Position numbers and translations under genes: made by a program. The notes beneath the pieces are model-generated. The model searched no databases. It had not been told where the DNA came from and saw only the letters and a program-made list of their open reading frames with translations. From Candidatus Pacearchaeota archaeon (GTDB taxonomy: Archaea > Nanobdellota > Nanobdellia > Pacearchaeales > GW2011-AR1), in the NCBI GenBank assembly GCA_026395775.1, contig JAPLYA010000062.1:1-13584 (forward strand): a stretch of DNA of 13,584 bases. The letters are read 5' to 3'. Position 1 is the stretch's first letter; every line of letters starts with the position of its first letter. Of the stretch, positions 7,523-13,584 are shown piece after piece.

Positions 7523-8191
7523 ATGAACAATAAAATAGTGCTCTTTTTATTAATAGCAGTTCAACTAGGGATTAATCTTCTTTTTTATGGGCAGATAATT
7601 TCTTTTATAAATGGATTTACTGGGTTCTTCCATCTCCCGCTGTGGCTTTCACATATTGCCTTTTTTTTATTATTTATTTTTGAATTTTTAGTAGTGATAT
7701 TCATTTTTGATAAAAAAACTGCAGTTAGACTAAATGATTTTTGGAAAAAACATAGCGAGATAATACTCATTATTTTTATACTCTTTTTAATAATATACAA
7801 TCTTATATTTATGTTCACTTTTTCGATAATATCTGATGAGCGACAACATCTTCATGTTTCTTATCTTCTGTCCCAAGGGAAGACAATTTATCTTAATTTT
7901 TTTGCGCACCACATGCCTTTTTCTTATCTTATAAATTCCTTATTCATAAAAATATTCGGGGAAAATTTATCTATGATATTTATATTAAGAGCATTTAATT
8001 TTATACTTTTTATTGTCTCATTCATTTTTATTTACAAATCTGCCAAGATTCTTTACAATAAAAAAGTTGCACTTTATACCTTATTTTTTACCCTCTCCCT
8101 CAGACAATTCTTTACATCAATCTACCAGATAAGGCCCGATACTACTGCTTTATTTTTCATAACCTTATCTTTGTATCTCCTGATTATCTAA
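7523..8191 (+). CDS. GT39/ArnT-like membrane glycosyltransferase, N-terminal half of a split gene
   Basis: The 222-residue N-terminal half of a polytopic GT-C enzyme. Hydrophobic segments lie at about 4-28, 38-62 and 78-103, followed by the first extracytoplasmic loop, which holds SDERQHLH with the acidic pair D105-E106 and then FFAHHMPFSYL (H129, H130, P132). The acidic pair and the downstream histidine-proline element are typical of PMT/ArnT enzymes, which move a sugar from a polyprenyl-phosphate carrier to an acceptor on the outer face. Two further membrane segments follow, then YQIRPDTTALFF, another recurrent GT39-like element. The frame ends at TAA (8189-8191), with an in-frame TAG six bases later, in the middle of what should be a membrane helix plus cytoplasmic loop. 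The remainder of the protein continues at 8198-9133. Either the gene is inactivated or the assembly has small indels here. Confidence 0.8.
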   Translation: MNNKIVLFLLIAVQLGINLLFYGQIISFINGFTGFFHLPLWLSHIAFFLLFIFEFLVVIFIFDKKTAVRLNDFWKKHSEIILIIFILFLIIYNLIFMFTFSIISDERQHLHVSYLLSQGKTIYLNFFAHHMPFSYLINSLFIKIFGENLSMIFILRAFNFILFIVSFIFIYKSAKILYNKKVALYTLFFTLSLRQFFTSIYQIRPDTTALFFITLSLYLLII

Positions 8192-8197
8192 AAATAG

Positions 8198-9133
8198 AGC
8201 AAATATCACAAAGGAATATCCTTTTTTATCGTCTTGTTATTAATGCTCGCTTTTTTCACACATATTAAAACAATATTCTTCTCTAGCGTCATTTTTTTAA
8301 TATATCTATTTGTAATAAGAAAAAACAAAAAATTTTCGGATCTAGCGCCATTTATTTTGGGCGCAGTTGTTATTTCGGCATTATTTTGTTTTTTCTTATT
8401 TAACACAAAAGAAAAGCTAATACGATTTTTCTTGTTAACTATTTATCTTAATTATAAGTCTGTAGGTGGTAATCCAGTATATTATAATTTACTTACATAT
8501 CTTGTAACTAATCCCATATCTATATTTTTGTTTCTATACGCATTAACTGATATAAAGTTGATAAGGAAGAACACGGCATTATCCTTGTTAGTGCTAGGCT
8601 CATTGGCTTTCTTGATAGTCTCTGTAGTAAAAGGATTAATTGGACCGCAATACTATATACTTATTATGCCTTTTATAGCTCTGCTAATCTCTCTTAAGTT
8701 TGACAAGATTGAAAAAACAATCAAGAATGTGAAATTACACTCGCTGATTATCATCTTATTTATAATTTTTGGCTTTATAGTGCCTCTAGGAGCTATGACT
8801 TTTGATTTATCAAGAACTGATCTTAATCAGGAAAAGGCTGAGCTCAATTATTTCTTAAGTTTTAAGAATCACAGCCAGCCGAGCCTTGATGAAGGCTGGC
8901 TCATTTTTCATGAAGATACTAACTTTGCCTCCTTCACTCAAAATGTTTTTATGAATGAACTAGTAAAGCTTAATATTGCAAAAAATGAAAGCTATTCACA
9001 ACAGATTGAGACTTACAAGCCCCTGTTTATAAGAACTGTTTTTCTTGAATATCAGATAGATGAGATCCAGCCATATCTGGACAGAGATTATAATAAAACC
9101 AAATTTGACGGAGTTTGGGTGAGAAAAGATTGA
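8198..9133 (+). CDS. GT39/ArnT-like membrane glycosyltransferase, C-terminal half of a split gene
   Basis: An open frame of about 311 residues continues in the same phase as the upstream half after its two stops; a TTG at 8234 and an ATG at 8243 could serve as starts if it is translated alone. It carries a series of membrane helices (FFIVLLLMLAFF, the helix before RKNKKFSD, FILGAVVISALFCFFLF, a later ILGSLAFLIV-like segment and LHSLIIILFIIFGFIVPLG). Then comes a soluble tail of about 100 residues with DEGWLIFHED and ending DGVWVRKD. This matches the usual GT39-like plan: catalytic loop in the first half, more helices and a C-terminal outer domain in the second. No promoter precedes it, so independent expression is doubtful. 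One extra base and one missing base between about 8165 and 8227 would rejoin both halves into a protein of about 536 residues. Confidence 0.7.
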   Translation, partial: SKYHKGISFFIVLLLMLAFFTHIKTIFFSSVIFLIYLFVIRKNKKFSDLAPFILGAVVISALFCFFLFNTKEKLIRFFLLTIYLNYKSVGGNPVYYNLLTYLVTNPISIFLFLYALTDIKLIRKNTALSLLVLGSLAFLIVSVVKGLIGPQYYILIMPFIALLISLKFDKIEKTIKNVKLHSLIIILFIIFGFIVPLGAMTFDLSRTDLNQEKAELNYFLSFKNHSQPSLDEGWLIFHEDTNFASFTQNVFMNELVKLNIAKNESYSQQIETYKPLFIRTVFLEYQIDEIQPYLDRDYNKTKFDGVWVRKD

Positions 9134-9139
9134 TTTTTT
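9134..9139 (+). terminator. Possible oligo-T terminator after the GT39-like gene
   Basis: A T6 run immediately after the TGA at 9131-9133, in the 30-bp gap between two convergent genes. Oligo-T is the recognised intrinsic termination signal of archaeal RNA polymerase. No hairpin is apparent. Confidence 0.35.
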
Positions 9140-9163
9140 AACTGCTTGAATGATATATGGGGA

Positions 9164-9874
9164 TTATTTTCTTCTTGATAATAATATGTTTAAGAACATC
9201 TTTAAGCTATCTATTATGACTCGCCTATTCAATGAACTATTTGAAAATTTATATGAAATTTGAACTTCTTTTATAGTCATTTTATTTCGATAGATAAACA
9301 TTAGAGATTCTGTAAGAAAATCAAAAGATTTTGCTTTCATTTTTCTATTTAAAAGCAACCTTGCTGCTCTATTGGAATATCTTCTGTAACCTGATGTGAT
9401 GTCGTGAAAACGAGGCTTGGGAAGATTGCTTCCTATCGGACGAAGCGCAATATTAATAAGCATTGTGCCTGATTTACTAAGGATCTTCCTCGTTAATGGA
9501 ACATTTGTCCTGTTTTTTCTTACACTTAAAACAAGATCGCAATCTCGAAAATTGATAAATCTGGGAAGCTCTTCTGGTTTATGGCTCAATCCGGCATCCA
9601 TAGTAATGATATAGTCATAATTTTTTTCTACTGCATATCTAAACCCGTCTAATATCGCTCCAGGAATATGAGTGTTTTTCTTATGAGTTATACATGTTAC
9701 TGTTTTGAAAGAATTTACTATTTTTTCTGTGTCATCCTTGCTTGCATCGTTGACAACGCAGATATCACAATAAGGTAGTGTTCTTTGAATAACTTCTTTT
9801 ATTGTATCCTCTTCATTATATGCAGGAATTACCACGAGAAACTTTTTGAAATGAGACTTTTTTTTATATGGCAT
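9164..9874 (-). CDS. GT2 family glycosyltransferase, dolichyl-phosphate mannosyltransferase-like
   Basis: A 236-residue GT-A fold enzyme. The N-terminal nucleotide-binding strand is FLVVIPAYNEEDTI (12-25), followed by CVVNDASKDDT (39-49), the metal/donor region TMDAGLSHKPEELP (91-104), HDITSGYRRYSNRAARLL, and FDFLTESLMFIYRNKMTIKEVQISY. These are the landmarks of DPM1-like enzymes that transfer a sugar from GDP- or UDP-sugar to a polyprenyl phosphate. No C-terminal membrane helices are present, so it belongs to the soluble, membrane-associated short form. The usual DxD reads D93-A-G95, so the second aspartate is missing, as in some relatives. It could supply the lipid-linked sugar used by the GT39-like membrane enzyme encoded convergently (inference). 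It lies 10 nt downstream of the nucleotidyltransferase gene in the same operon. Confidence 0.87.
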   Translation of the reverse strand: MPYKKKSHFKKFLVVIPAYNEEDTIKEVIQRTLPYCDICVVNDASKDDTEKIVNSFKTVTCITHKKNTHIPGAILDGFRYAVEKNYDYIITMDAGLSHKPEELPRFINFRDCDLVLSVRKNRTNVPLTRKILSKSGTMLINIALRPIGSNLPKPRFHDITSGYRRYSNRAARLLLNRKMKAKSFDFLTESLMFIYRNKMTIKEVQISYKFSNSSLNRRVIIDSLKMFLNILLSRRK

Positions 9875-9884
9875 CTTTTCTCTA

Positions 9885-10637
9885 TTATGTTACATTCTTT
9901 TGTATCAGAATATCTTCGGGGGTATTAACATTAATATATGTTTCCCCTATTTGATGAAAGAATACTTTTTTACCTTCATCAATCGCACATTGCACAAGGT
10001 CTGGAAGTTCTTGCTCTCCACGCTGCTGGTTTATTGGAGTTTTTTCAAGATAATCTAATATTTCTTTTTTAAAAACTATATTCCCCGTGCCCATTAAATT
10101 ATTTGTTGGATTTTTGGGTTTTTCAATTAGCCTAAATATTTGTTTTGACTCCTTATCATACAGAATTGAATAAGTTTTCGAAATCTGGTTTCGATTATCT
10201 ACTTTAATTACACCACAGACTACAAAAGCATCCTCTTTAATAAAAGTTTCAATCAAATTTTTATGGTCGGGGTTCAACAAAAATTCATCACCTAAAAATA
10301 AGAGAAAATCCGAATCTGAAAGTTCTTGTTTTGCGCATCCAATTGCATGAACTACTCCTAGTTGTTCTTTCTGGAATACATATCTTATTGGAACCCCTTT
10401 GTAGAAGTTTCCATAGTGGTTTATTATACTCTCTGGCAAATAGCCAACAACAATTATTATTTTTTGAACTCCTATCTTCAATGCATTATCTAGGCTATAC
10501 TCAATTAGAGGTTTTCCCTTGTGCTGGAGCATGCACTTATTTTCTTCTTTTGTATATTCATTTAATCGTTTTCCCCTGCCTCCAGCGAGGATCAATGCAT
10601 TAAACTTTTGGGGCTCTTTTGATAAATAAGGATTCAT
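9885..10637 (-). CDS. RmlA-like sugar-phosphate nucleotidyltransferase
   Basis: A 250-residue enzyme with the nucleotidyltransferase signature ALILAGGRGKRL (14-25), followed by NKCMLQHKGKPLIEYSL in place of the usual 'PK.ML...GKPLI', then IIVVGYLPESI, QLGVVHAIGCA, the metal-binding FLGDEFLL, and RLIEKPKNP. It joins a sugar-1-phosphate to a nucleoside triphosphate, releasing pyrophosphate. The length fits the catalytic domain alone, without the left-handed beta-helix of acyltransferase fusions. The sugar and nucleotide cannot be fixed from sequence; glucose-1-phosphate thymidylyl-, cytidylyl- or uridylyltransferase are all possible. It overlaps the epimerase gene by 38 nt. The ATG at 10637 is the only sensible start, because the next candidate, a TTG, lies inside the first beta strand. 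Confidence 0.87.
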   Translation of the reverse strand: MNPYLSKEPQKFNALILAGGRGKRLNEYTKEENKCMLQHKGKPLIEYSLDNALKIGVQKIIIVVGYLPESIINHYGNFYKGVPIRYVFQKEQLGVVHAIGCAKQELSDSDFLLFLGDEFLLNPDHKNLIETFIKEDAFVVCGVIKVDNRNQISKTYSILYDKESKQIFRLIEKPKNPTNNLMGTGNIVFKKEILDYLEKTPINQQRGEQELPDLVQCAIDEGKKVFFHQIGETYINVNTPEDILIQKNVT

Positions 10638-11646
10638 TTTCTTTAACCCATGATATCAATCTTGCAACACCTTCACTGGGCCTTATTTTTGGCGTCCATC
10701 CTGTTGCTTTTGTAAATTTTGAATGATCTCCTACAAAGTATCTTAGATCCCCGGGTCGATCTTTATCGAATATTATTTCGGGGTTCTGAGCGGTTATTTT
10801 TTTTATAAGCGTTATGCATTCATTCAAGGAGATCATATTCGGCTCGCCCCCGCCCAGAGTATAGATGCCCGGCTTTTTGTTATTGTAAAATGCATCAAAA
10901 GCTGCGGCGACATCTGAAGCATATAGTATGTCTCTTACTTGTTTTCCTGTGCCAAATATAGTAATTGGTTCTCCTATAATAGATCTTATGGCAAAATTAG
11001 CAACCCAACCGTGATCCTCTCCGCCAAACTGATGCGGGCCATATATCCCAGTTAATCTAAAACATGAAACAGGTAGACTATATGTATCAATATAAGATTG
11101 CGCATATATTTCATTGCATCTTTTTGAAGCATGGAGTGGGGTTACCATTCCCTGAAGGAGAGGCAATTCTTCATTTATGGAGGCTGGAATTCGGGTATAC
11201 CTGGTTTCTTCTTCTTTTAGTTGGGAATTTATCAAATCCGGGCCATAGGTATGCACAGTTGAACAGATTGCAACAGGTATATCAAGTTTTCTTGCTACAT
11301 CTAAAACATTGAAAGTGCCTAAAGTATTTGTTGAAAAATCAAGTTCGGGGTCTTCCCAAGAGATAGTCATTGCAGGCTGTGCTGCTGTATGGCATATATA
11401 ATCACAATTTTTTGCTGCTTCTAATAAATAATTTTTGTCTCTTACATCTCCAATCAAAACATCGACCCCTGATTTTTTTAATGTCTCATAAGTATGATTT
11501 CTTGCTGAAGGTCTCATATAGGGATTTCTTGAAAATTCGTGTTTTGTAAGATTATCATATGCTATGACATCTGCATCTTTGTTTTTATAATATAAACAAA
11601 TATTTGTTCCAAGGAATCCGCATCCACCTGTTACTAATACTCTCAT
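10600..11646 (-). CDS. NAD-dependent sugar epimerase/dehydratase (extended SDR), CDP-paratose 2-epimerase-like
   Basis: A 348-residue extended short-chain dehydrogenase. The cofactor motif is TGGCGFLG (6-13, GxxGxxG), the strand 2 acidic residue is in IAYDNLT (29-34), and strand 4 has CHTAAQPAM. Catalytic-site segments are ICSTVHTYG (127-135) and PLHASK (170-175). The C-terminal half has YGPHQFGGEDHGWVANFAIR, GTGKQVRDILYASDV and LGGGEPN, which resemble CDP-paratose 2-epimerase (tyvelose-type) and related 2-epimerases more than GalE. The expected YxxxK tyrosine is leucine at L171 (CTC codon) with H172 beside it, while lysine K175 is kept, so the chemistry may differ. It is the first gene of a three-gene operon with the nucleotidyltransferase and GT2. 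Its likely role is to reshape a nucleotide-activated hexose; the exact substrate is not known. Confidence 0.85.
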   Translation of the reverse strand: MRVLVTGGCGFLGTNICLYYKNKDADVIAYDNLTKHEFSRNPYMRPSARNHTYETLKKSGVDVLIGDVRDKNYLLEAAKNCDYICHTAAQPAMTISWEDPELDFSTNTLGTFNVLDVARKLDIPVAICSTVHTYGPDLINSQLKEEETRYTRIPASINEELPLLQGMVTPLHASKRCNEIYAQSYIDTYSLPVSCFRLTGIYGPHQFGGEDHGWVANFAIRSIIGEPITIFGTGKQVRDILYASDVAAAFDAFYNNKKPGIYTLGGGEPNMISLNECITLIKKITAQNPEIIFDKDRPGDLRYFVGDHSKFTKATGWTPKIRPSEGVARLISWVKENESLFIKRAPKV

Positions 11647-11683
11647 TTTAAGTTACCCTATAATTTTGATATACCTGACTTAC

Positions 11684-11691
11684 TTTTTAAA
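11684..11691 (-). promoter_or_regulatory. Candidate TATA box of the epimerase operon
   Basis: TTTAAAAA on the minus strand, 37 nt before the ATG at 11646, which would leave a leader of about 16 nt. A weaker element, GTATATCA at 11667-11674, is centred 25 nt from the ATG and would give a leaderless message. The sequence alone does not decide between them. Confidence 0.4.
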
Positions 11692-11732
11692 TCTTTTGCA
11701 AGGCTAGTTTGAAAAATAAGCCGTTATTTATT

Positions 11733-12116
11733 CTAATTTTTCCTAGCAACAATCAAGGCAGAAGGCCAGAAAAATGGTTTTGTATAAATAATTTTGAAGT
11801 TTTGTTTTCTTAAAAAAATAATAACATCAGAAGTTGAGGCTTTATAGCAAAGATCTTCATCATTTCCTTTAACATGATTGCTGAGATTTGGCTCGATAAT
11901 TTCGAATCGAGGTCTCCCTATCAGTCTTGTTAAAAGATTCTTGAATTTTGACTGTTTGTTAGGAAATCTTAAAACTAGGATTCCTGATTTTTTCAAAACT
12001 CTTGAGATTTCTTTTAAAACTTTTTCTGGCTCAAGAACATGCTCTAGTGTTTCAGCTGATATGACTGCATCTAAGCTTGAACTTGGAAACTTTAACTTGC
12101 AAGAATCCATAACCAA
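11733..12116 (-). CDS. SAM-dependent methyltransferase, C-terminal part of a frameshifted gene
   Basis: A 127-codon frame opening at a TTG (12116); an ATG follows at 12110. It contains the second half of a class I methyltransferase: VMDSCKLKFPSSSLDAVISAETLEHVLEPEKVL, then EISRVLKKSGILVLRFPNK (strand 5 region), and a tail ending with ALIVARKN. The 'AETLEHV' and 'RVLKKSGILVL' segments match the Methyltransf_11/UbiE-like pattern. It lacks motif I, which is encoded in another frame just upstream (12092-12397), so it cannot bind S-adenosylmethionine alone. Slipping back one base in the AAATTTT run at 12115-12121 rejoins the two parts through the strand ILVMD. The gene is therefore broken or carries a one-base assembly deletion. 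Confidence 0.7.
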   Translation of the reverse strand: MVMDSCKLKFPSSSLDAVISAETLEHVLEPEKVLKEISRVLKKSGILVLRFPNKQSKFKNLLTRLIGRPRFEIIEPNLSNHVKGNDEDLCYKASTSDVIIFLRKQNFKIIYTKPFFWPSALIVARKN

Positions 12117-12397
12117 AATTTGGTTTTAAGTTTTGATTTAGAAGCTTGAAACTTGGCTTCTCTTATAAATAAAGGAGAAATATCTACCCCGGTTACATTG
12201 AAGTCTTTTGATTGGAGAAAATTTGCTACCTGCCCTGCTCCCGAACCTATGTCCAGAATTTTTGATTTCGGCTTGATACTTGTCAAGATTTTATCAAGAT
12301 ACTTGGAATAAACCCGAATATTGTGGCTTTTTAATTGGTTAAGATAAAGATTAGAAGAAGAATAAAAATCTTTCATTTGCTCTTGTAAATCTGCCAT
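12092..12397 (-). CDS. SAM-dependent methyltransferase, N-terminal part of a frameshifted gene
   Basis: A 101-residue frame with the cofactor-binding half of a class I methyltransferase: motif I KILDIGSGAGQ (46-56) and the acidic motif II VTGVDIS (68-74), preceded by a helical N-terminus. It ends prematurely after KTKFWLWILAS, where strand 3 should continue. The C-terminal half lies in the -1 frame at 11733-12116. The ATG at 12397 was chosen because a TATA octamer (12425-12432) lies just upstream; the longer frame from a TTG at 12448 would include the promoter in the coding region. Together the halves would give a protein of about 220 residues, the normal length. It is not adjacent to its own operon partners, and the acceptor is unknown, perhaps a sugar of the locus. 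Confidence 0.72.
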   Translation of the reverse strand: MADLQEQMKDFYSSSNLYLNQLKSHNIRVYSKYLDKILTSIKPKSKILDIGSGAGQVANFLQSKDFNVTGVDISPLFIREAKFQASKSKLKTKFWLWILAS

Positions 12398-12424
12398 GAT
12401 AACTGGATTACCAAAAAAACTTAC

Positions 12425-12432
12425 TTTATAAG
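12425..12432 (-). promoter_or_regulatory. TATA box of the split methyltransferase gene
   Basis: CTTATAAA on the minus strand, 27 nt before the ATG at 12397, which implies a leader of about six bases. It supports 12397 over the upstream TTG (12448) as the start. Confidence 0.55.
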
Positions 12433-12485
12433 TTTTTAGGGTGCTCAAGGAACCCTACTTATTCAAGTTCTTTGACATAATTAAG

Positions 12486-12493
12486 TTTAAATA
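12486..12493 (+). promoter_or_regulatory. TATA box of the right-edge radical SAM gene
   Basis: TTTAAATA, followed by exactly 21 bases and then the ATG at 12515. The spacing is identical to that at 3953-3960 and 7494-7501, again predicting a leaderless message. An ATG at 12511 reaches a stop after four codons and is not the start. Confidence 0.7.
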
Positions 12494-12514
12494 TATTGCT
12501 GAAAGGTTAGATGT

Positions 12515-13584
12515 ATGGTTTATAAATTGGCTTTAGTAAGCCCGCCTTTAAGAGCAACAAGCAGAAAGCTTCCTTTATCATTGCTTAATCTAGCCGGGTA
12601 TGTTGATAAGTACTGCGAAAATGCAAAAACAAAGTTAATTGATGTCAAGACAAAGCCTTATTTTAAGTTGAGTGAAAAAGATTTTCAAGAAGTTAAAAAC
12701 AAGATAATTAACGAGATTATTAGGTATAATCCTGAGATGGTTGGCTTTACTGTTTTGTTTTCAGATGTGAAGGATGTTATTGAACTTGCAAGAAAAATAA
12801 AAGAAAAGCTTCCTAAAACTGTTGTTGTTGGCGGGTGGGTTCACGCTTCTTATAGGCCAGATGAGCTTCTGAATAATGGATTTGATTATGTTGTAATAGG
12901 GGAAGGCGAGCAAACATTAAAGGAACTTGTGGATTTGCATTCAAAAAATAACGACAAACTTAATGAAAAACAAATAAGAAGCATAAAAGGGCTAGCTTAT
13001 TTCAAGAATAAGACAGTAATAGAAACAGGATTCAGAGAATTAATAGCGGACTTAGACGAAATCCCCATGATTCCTTATGACAAACTTAATCTAAAGTTTT
13101 ATTTCAAGCCAGAACTAACTCATATTTATTATTTCCTGCTTTCCTCAAGCTCACTAATGACAACAAGAGGCTGCCCATCAAGATGTACTTTTTGCACGGG
13201 AAAAGATTTATGGGAAAAAACCTGCGGGAGCAATATTATCCGCTCGTTTAGCGTTAAAAGAATTGTCGATGAAATTGAAGTTCTTATTAAAAAATTCAAG
13301 ATAGATGCTATTTTTTTCCATGACCAAAGCTTTACACATGACAAAGAGAAAGTCAAGAAAATTTGCCTAGAAATTCTGAAAAGAAAAATTAAGTTTGTTT
13401 GGCAGTGCCAGACAAAAGCGTTTATGATTGATGATTCTCTAGTAAAGCTAATGAAAAAAGCTGGTTGTATCCAGATTGCTTTTGGTTTTGAATCGGGAAG
13501 CCAGGAGGCTTTGAACAGAATGAAAAAAGGGATTACAGTTGAACAGATAAGAAAAGCTGTTGAAATCTGCAATAAAAACAATAT
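12515..13584 (+). CDS. B12-binding-domain radical SAM protein, partial (runs off right edge)
   Basis: Open for 356 codons to the window edge. The start MVYKLALVSPPLR contains the 'SPP' turn common at the N-terminus of cobalamin-domain radical SAM proteins. The B12-binding domain shows GGWVH at 106-110 and IGEGE at 128-132. The radical SAM motif is CPSRCTFC, with cysteines at 220, 224 and 227, preceded by MTTRG. Then come FFHDQSFTHDKE and the FGFESGSQEAL segment, after which a few helices and the rest of the barrel are cut off. No DxHxxG ligand motif is seen; the equivalent stretch reads IDVKTK (42-47). It is the third enzyme of this architecture in the window. It diverges from the split methyltransferase gene across a 117-bp gap that holds one promoter for each. 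The reaction and substrate are unknown. Confidence 0.9.
   Translation, partial: MVYKLALVSPPLRATSRKLPLSLLNLAGYVDKYCENAKTKLIDVKTKPYFKLSEKDFQEVKNKIINEIIRYNPEMVGFTVLFSDVKDVIELARKIKEKLPKTVVVGGWVHASYRPDELLNNGFDYVVIGEGEQTLKELVDLHSKNNDKLNEKQIRSIKGLAYFKNKTVIETGFRELIADLDEIPMIPYDKLNLKFYFKPELTHIYYFLLSSSSLMTTRGCPSRCTFCTGKDLWEKTCGSNIIRSFSVKRIVDEIEVLIKKFKIDAIFFHDQSFTHDKEKVKKICLEILKRKIKFVWQCQTKAFMIDDSLVKLMKKAGCIQIAFGFESGSQEALNRMKKGITVEQIRKAVEICNKNN

Noticed and set aside
8189..8197. Stop codon readthrough or pyrrolysine at the TAA/TAG pair
   Set aside because: TAA comes first and cannot encode pyrrolysine, two stops occur within three codons, and no readthrough signal is visible; small indels explain it better.
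8873..8901. GC-rich inverted repeat AGCCAGCC / GGCTGGCT with a 13-base loop
   Set aside because: It lies in the middle of the C-terminal soluble domain of the GT39-like protein and codes a normal segment (QPSLDEGWL). There is no gene end nearby, so it is unlikely to be a terminator or regulatory element.
12115..12125. Programmed -1 frameshift in the split methyltransferase
   Set aside because: The 0-frame codons C AAA TTT do not form an X XXY YYZ heptamer, and no clear downstream stem was seen.
12398..12448. TTG-initiated N-terminal extension of the split methyltransferase
   Set aside because: The extension would place the TATA octamer at 12425-12432 inside the coding region; the ATG at 12397 fits the promoter.
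13129..13581. 150-codon minus-strand open frame near the right edge
   Set aside because: It lies wholly opposite the radical SAM core with its cysteine motif and is explained as its antisense shadow.
1..13584. CRISPR arrays, tRNA or rRNA genes, transposases, integrase sites
   Set aside because: No regularly spaced repeats, cloverleaf-like segments or transposase/integrase motifs were seen on either strand.

Overview
The window is AT-rich and almost entirely coding. It looks like a surface-glycan or lipopolysaccharide-like biosynthesis island of an archaeon, most likely an uncultured small-genome (DPANN-type) lineage. The archaeal call rests on promoter architecture. TATA-like octamers (TTTATAAA or TTTAAATA) lie exactly 21 nt before the start codons of the genes at 3931(-), 3982(+), 7523(+) and 12515(+), which is the geometry of leaderless archaeal transcripts. 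One internal operon gene has a Shine-Dalgarno instead. No RNA gene, insertion sequence, CRISPR array or tRNA was seen, and no stretch over 300 bases lacks a gene.

Layout: (1) 1-3931, minus strand, a tightly overlapping operon read from 3931 downward: GT4 glycosyltransferase, NodB-type deacetylase, SAM methyltransferase, B12-binding radical SAM enzyme, then the first 47 codons of another GT4 glycosyltransferase that runs off the left edge. (2) 3982-5406, plus strand, a second B12-binding radical SAM gene, divergent from the operon and sharing one palindromic TATA box with it. (3) 5399-7422, minus, a GT4 glycosyltransferase overlapping a FemAB-type acyl/aminoacyl transferase gene by 4 nt. (4) 7523-9133, plus, a polytopic GT39/ArnT-like membrane glycosyltransferase, split in the middle by two in-frame stops. 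(5) 9164-11646, minus, an SDR epimerase, an RmlA-like nucleotidyltransferase and a DPM1-like GT2 glycosyltransferase. (6) 11733-12397, minus, a methyltransferase broken by a -1 frameshift. (7) 12515 to the right edge, plus, a third B12-binding radical SAM gene, partial.

Inferred combined function: the nucleotidyltransferase and epimerase make an activated, modified sugar; GT2 loads a lipid carrier; the GT4 enzymes extend a glycan; the GT39-like protein transfers a lipid-linked sugar outside the membrane; and deacetylase, methyltransferases, FemAB-like protein and radical SAM enzymes decorate the product. The unusual points are three cobalamin-domain radical SAM enzymes of unknown substrate in one glycan locus, the symmetric bidirectional promoter, a G9 tract at a gene junction where slippage would fuse two enzymes, an epimerase lacking its catalytic tyrosine, and two genes broken by small indels.
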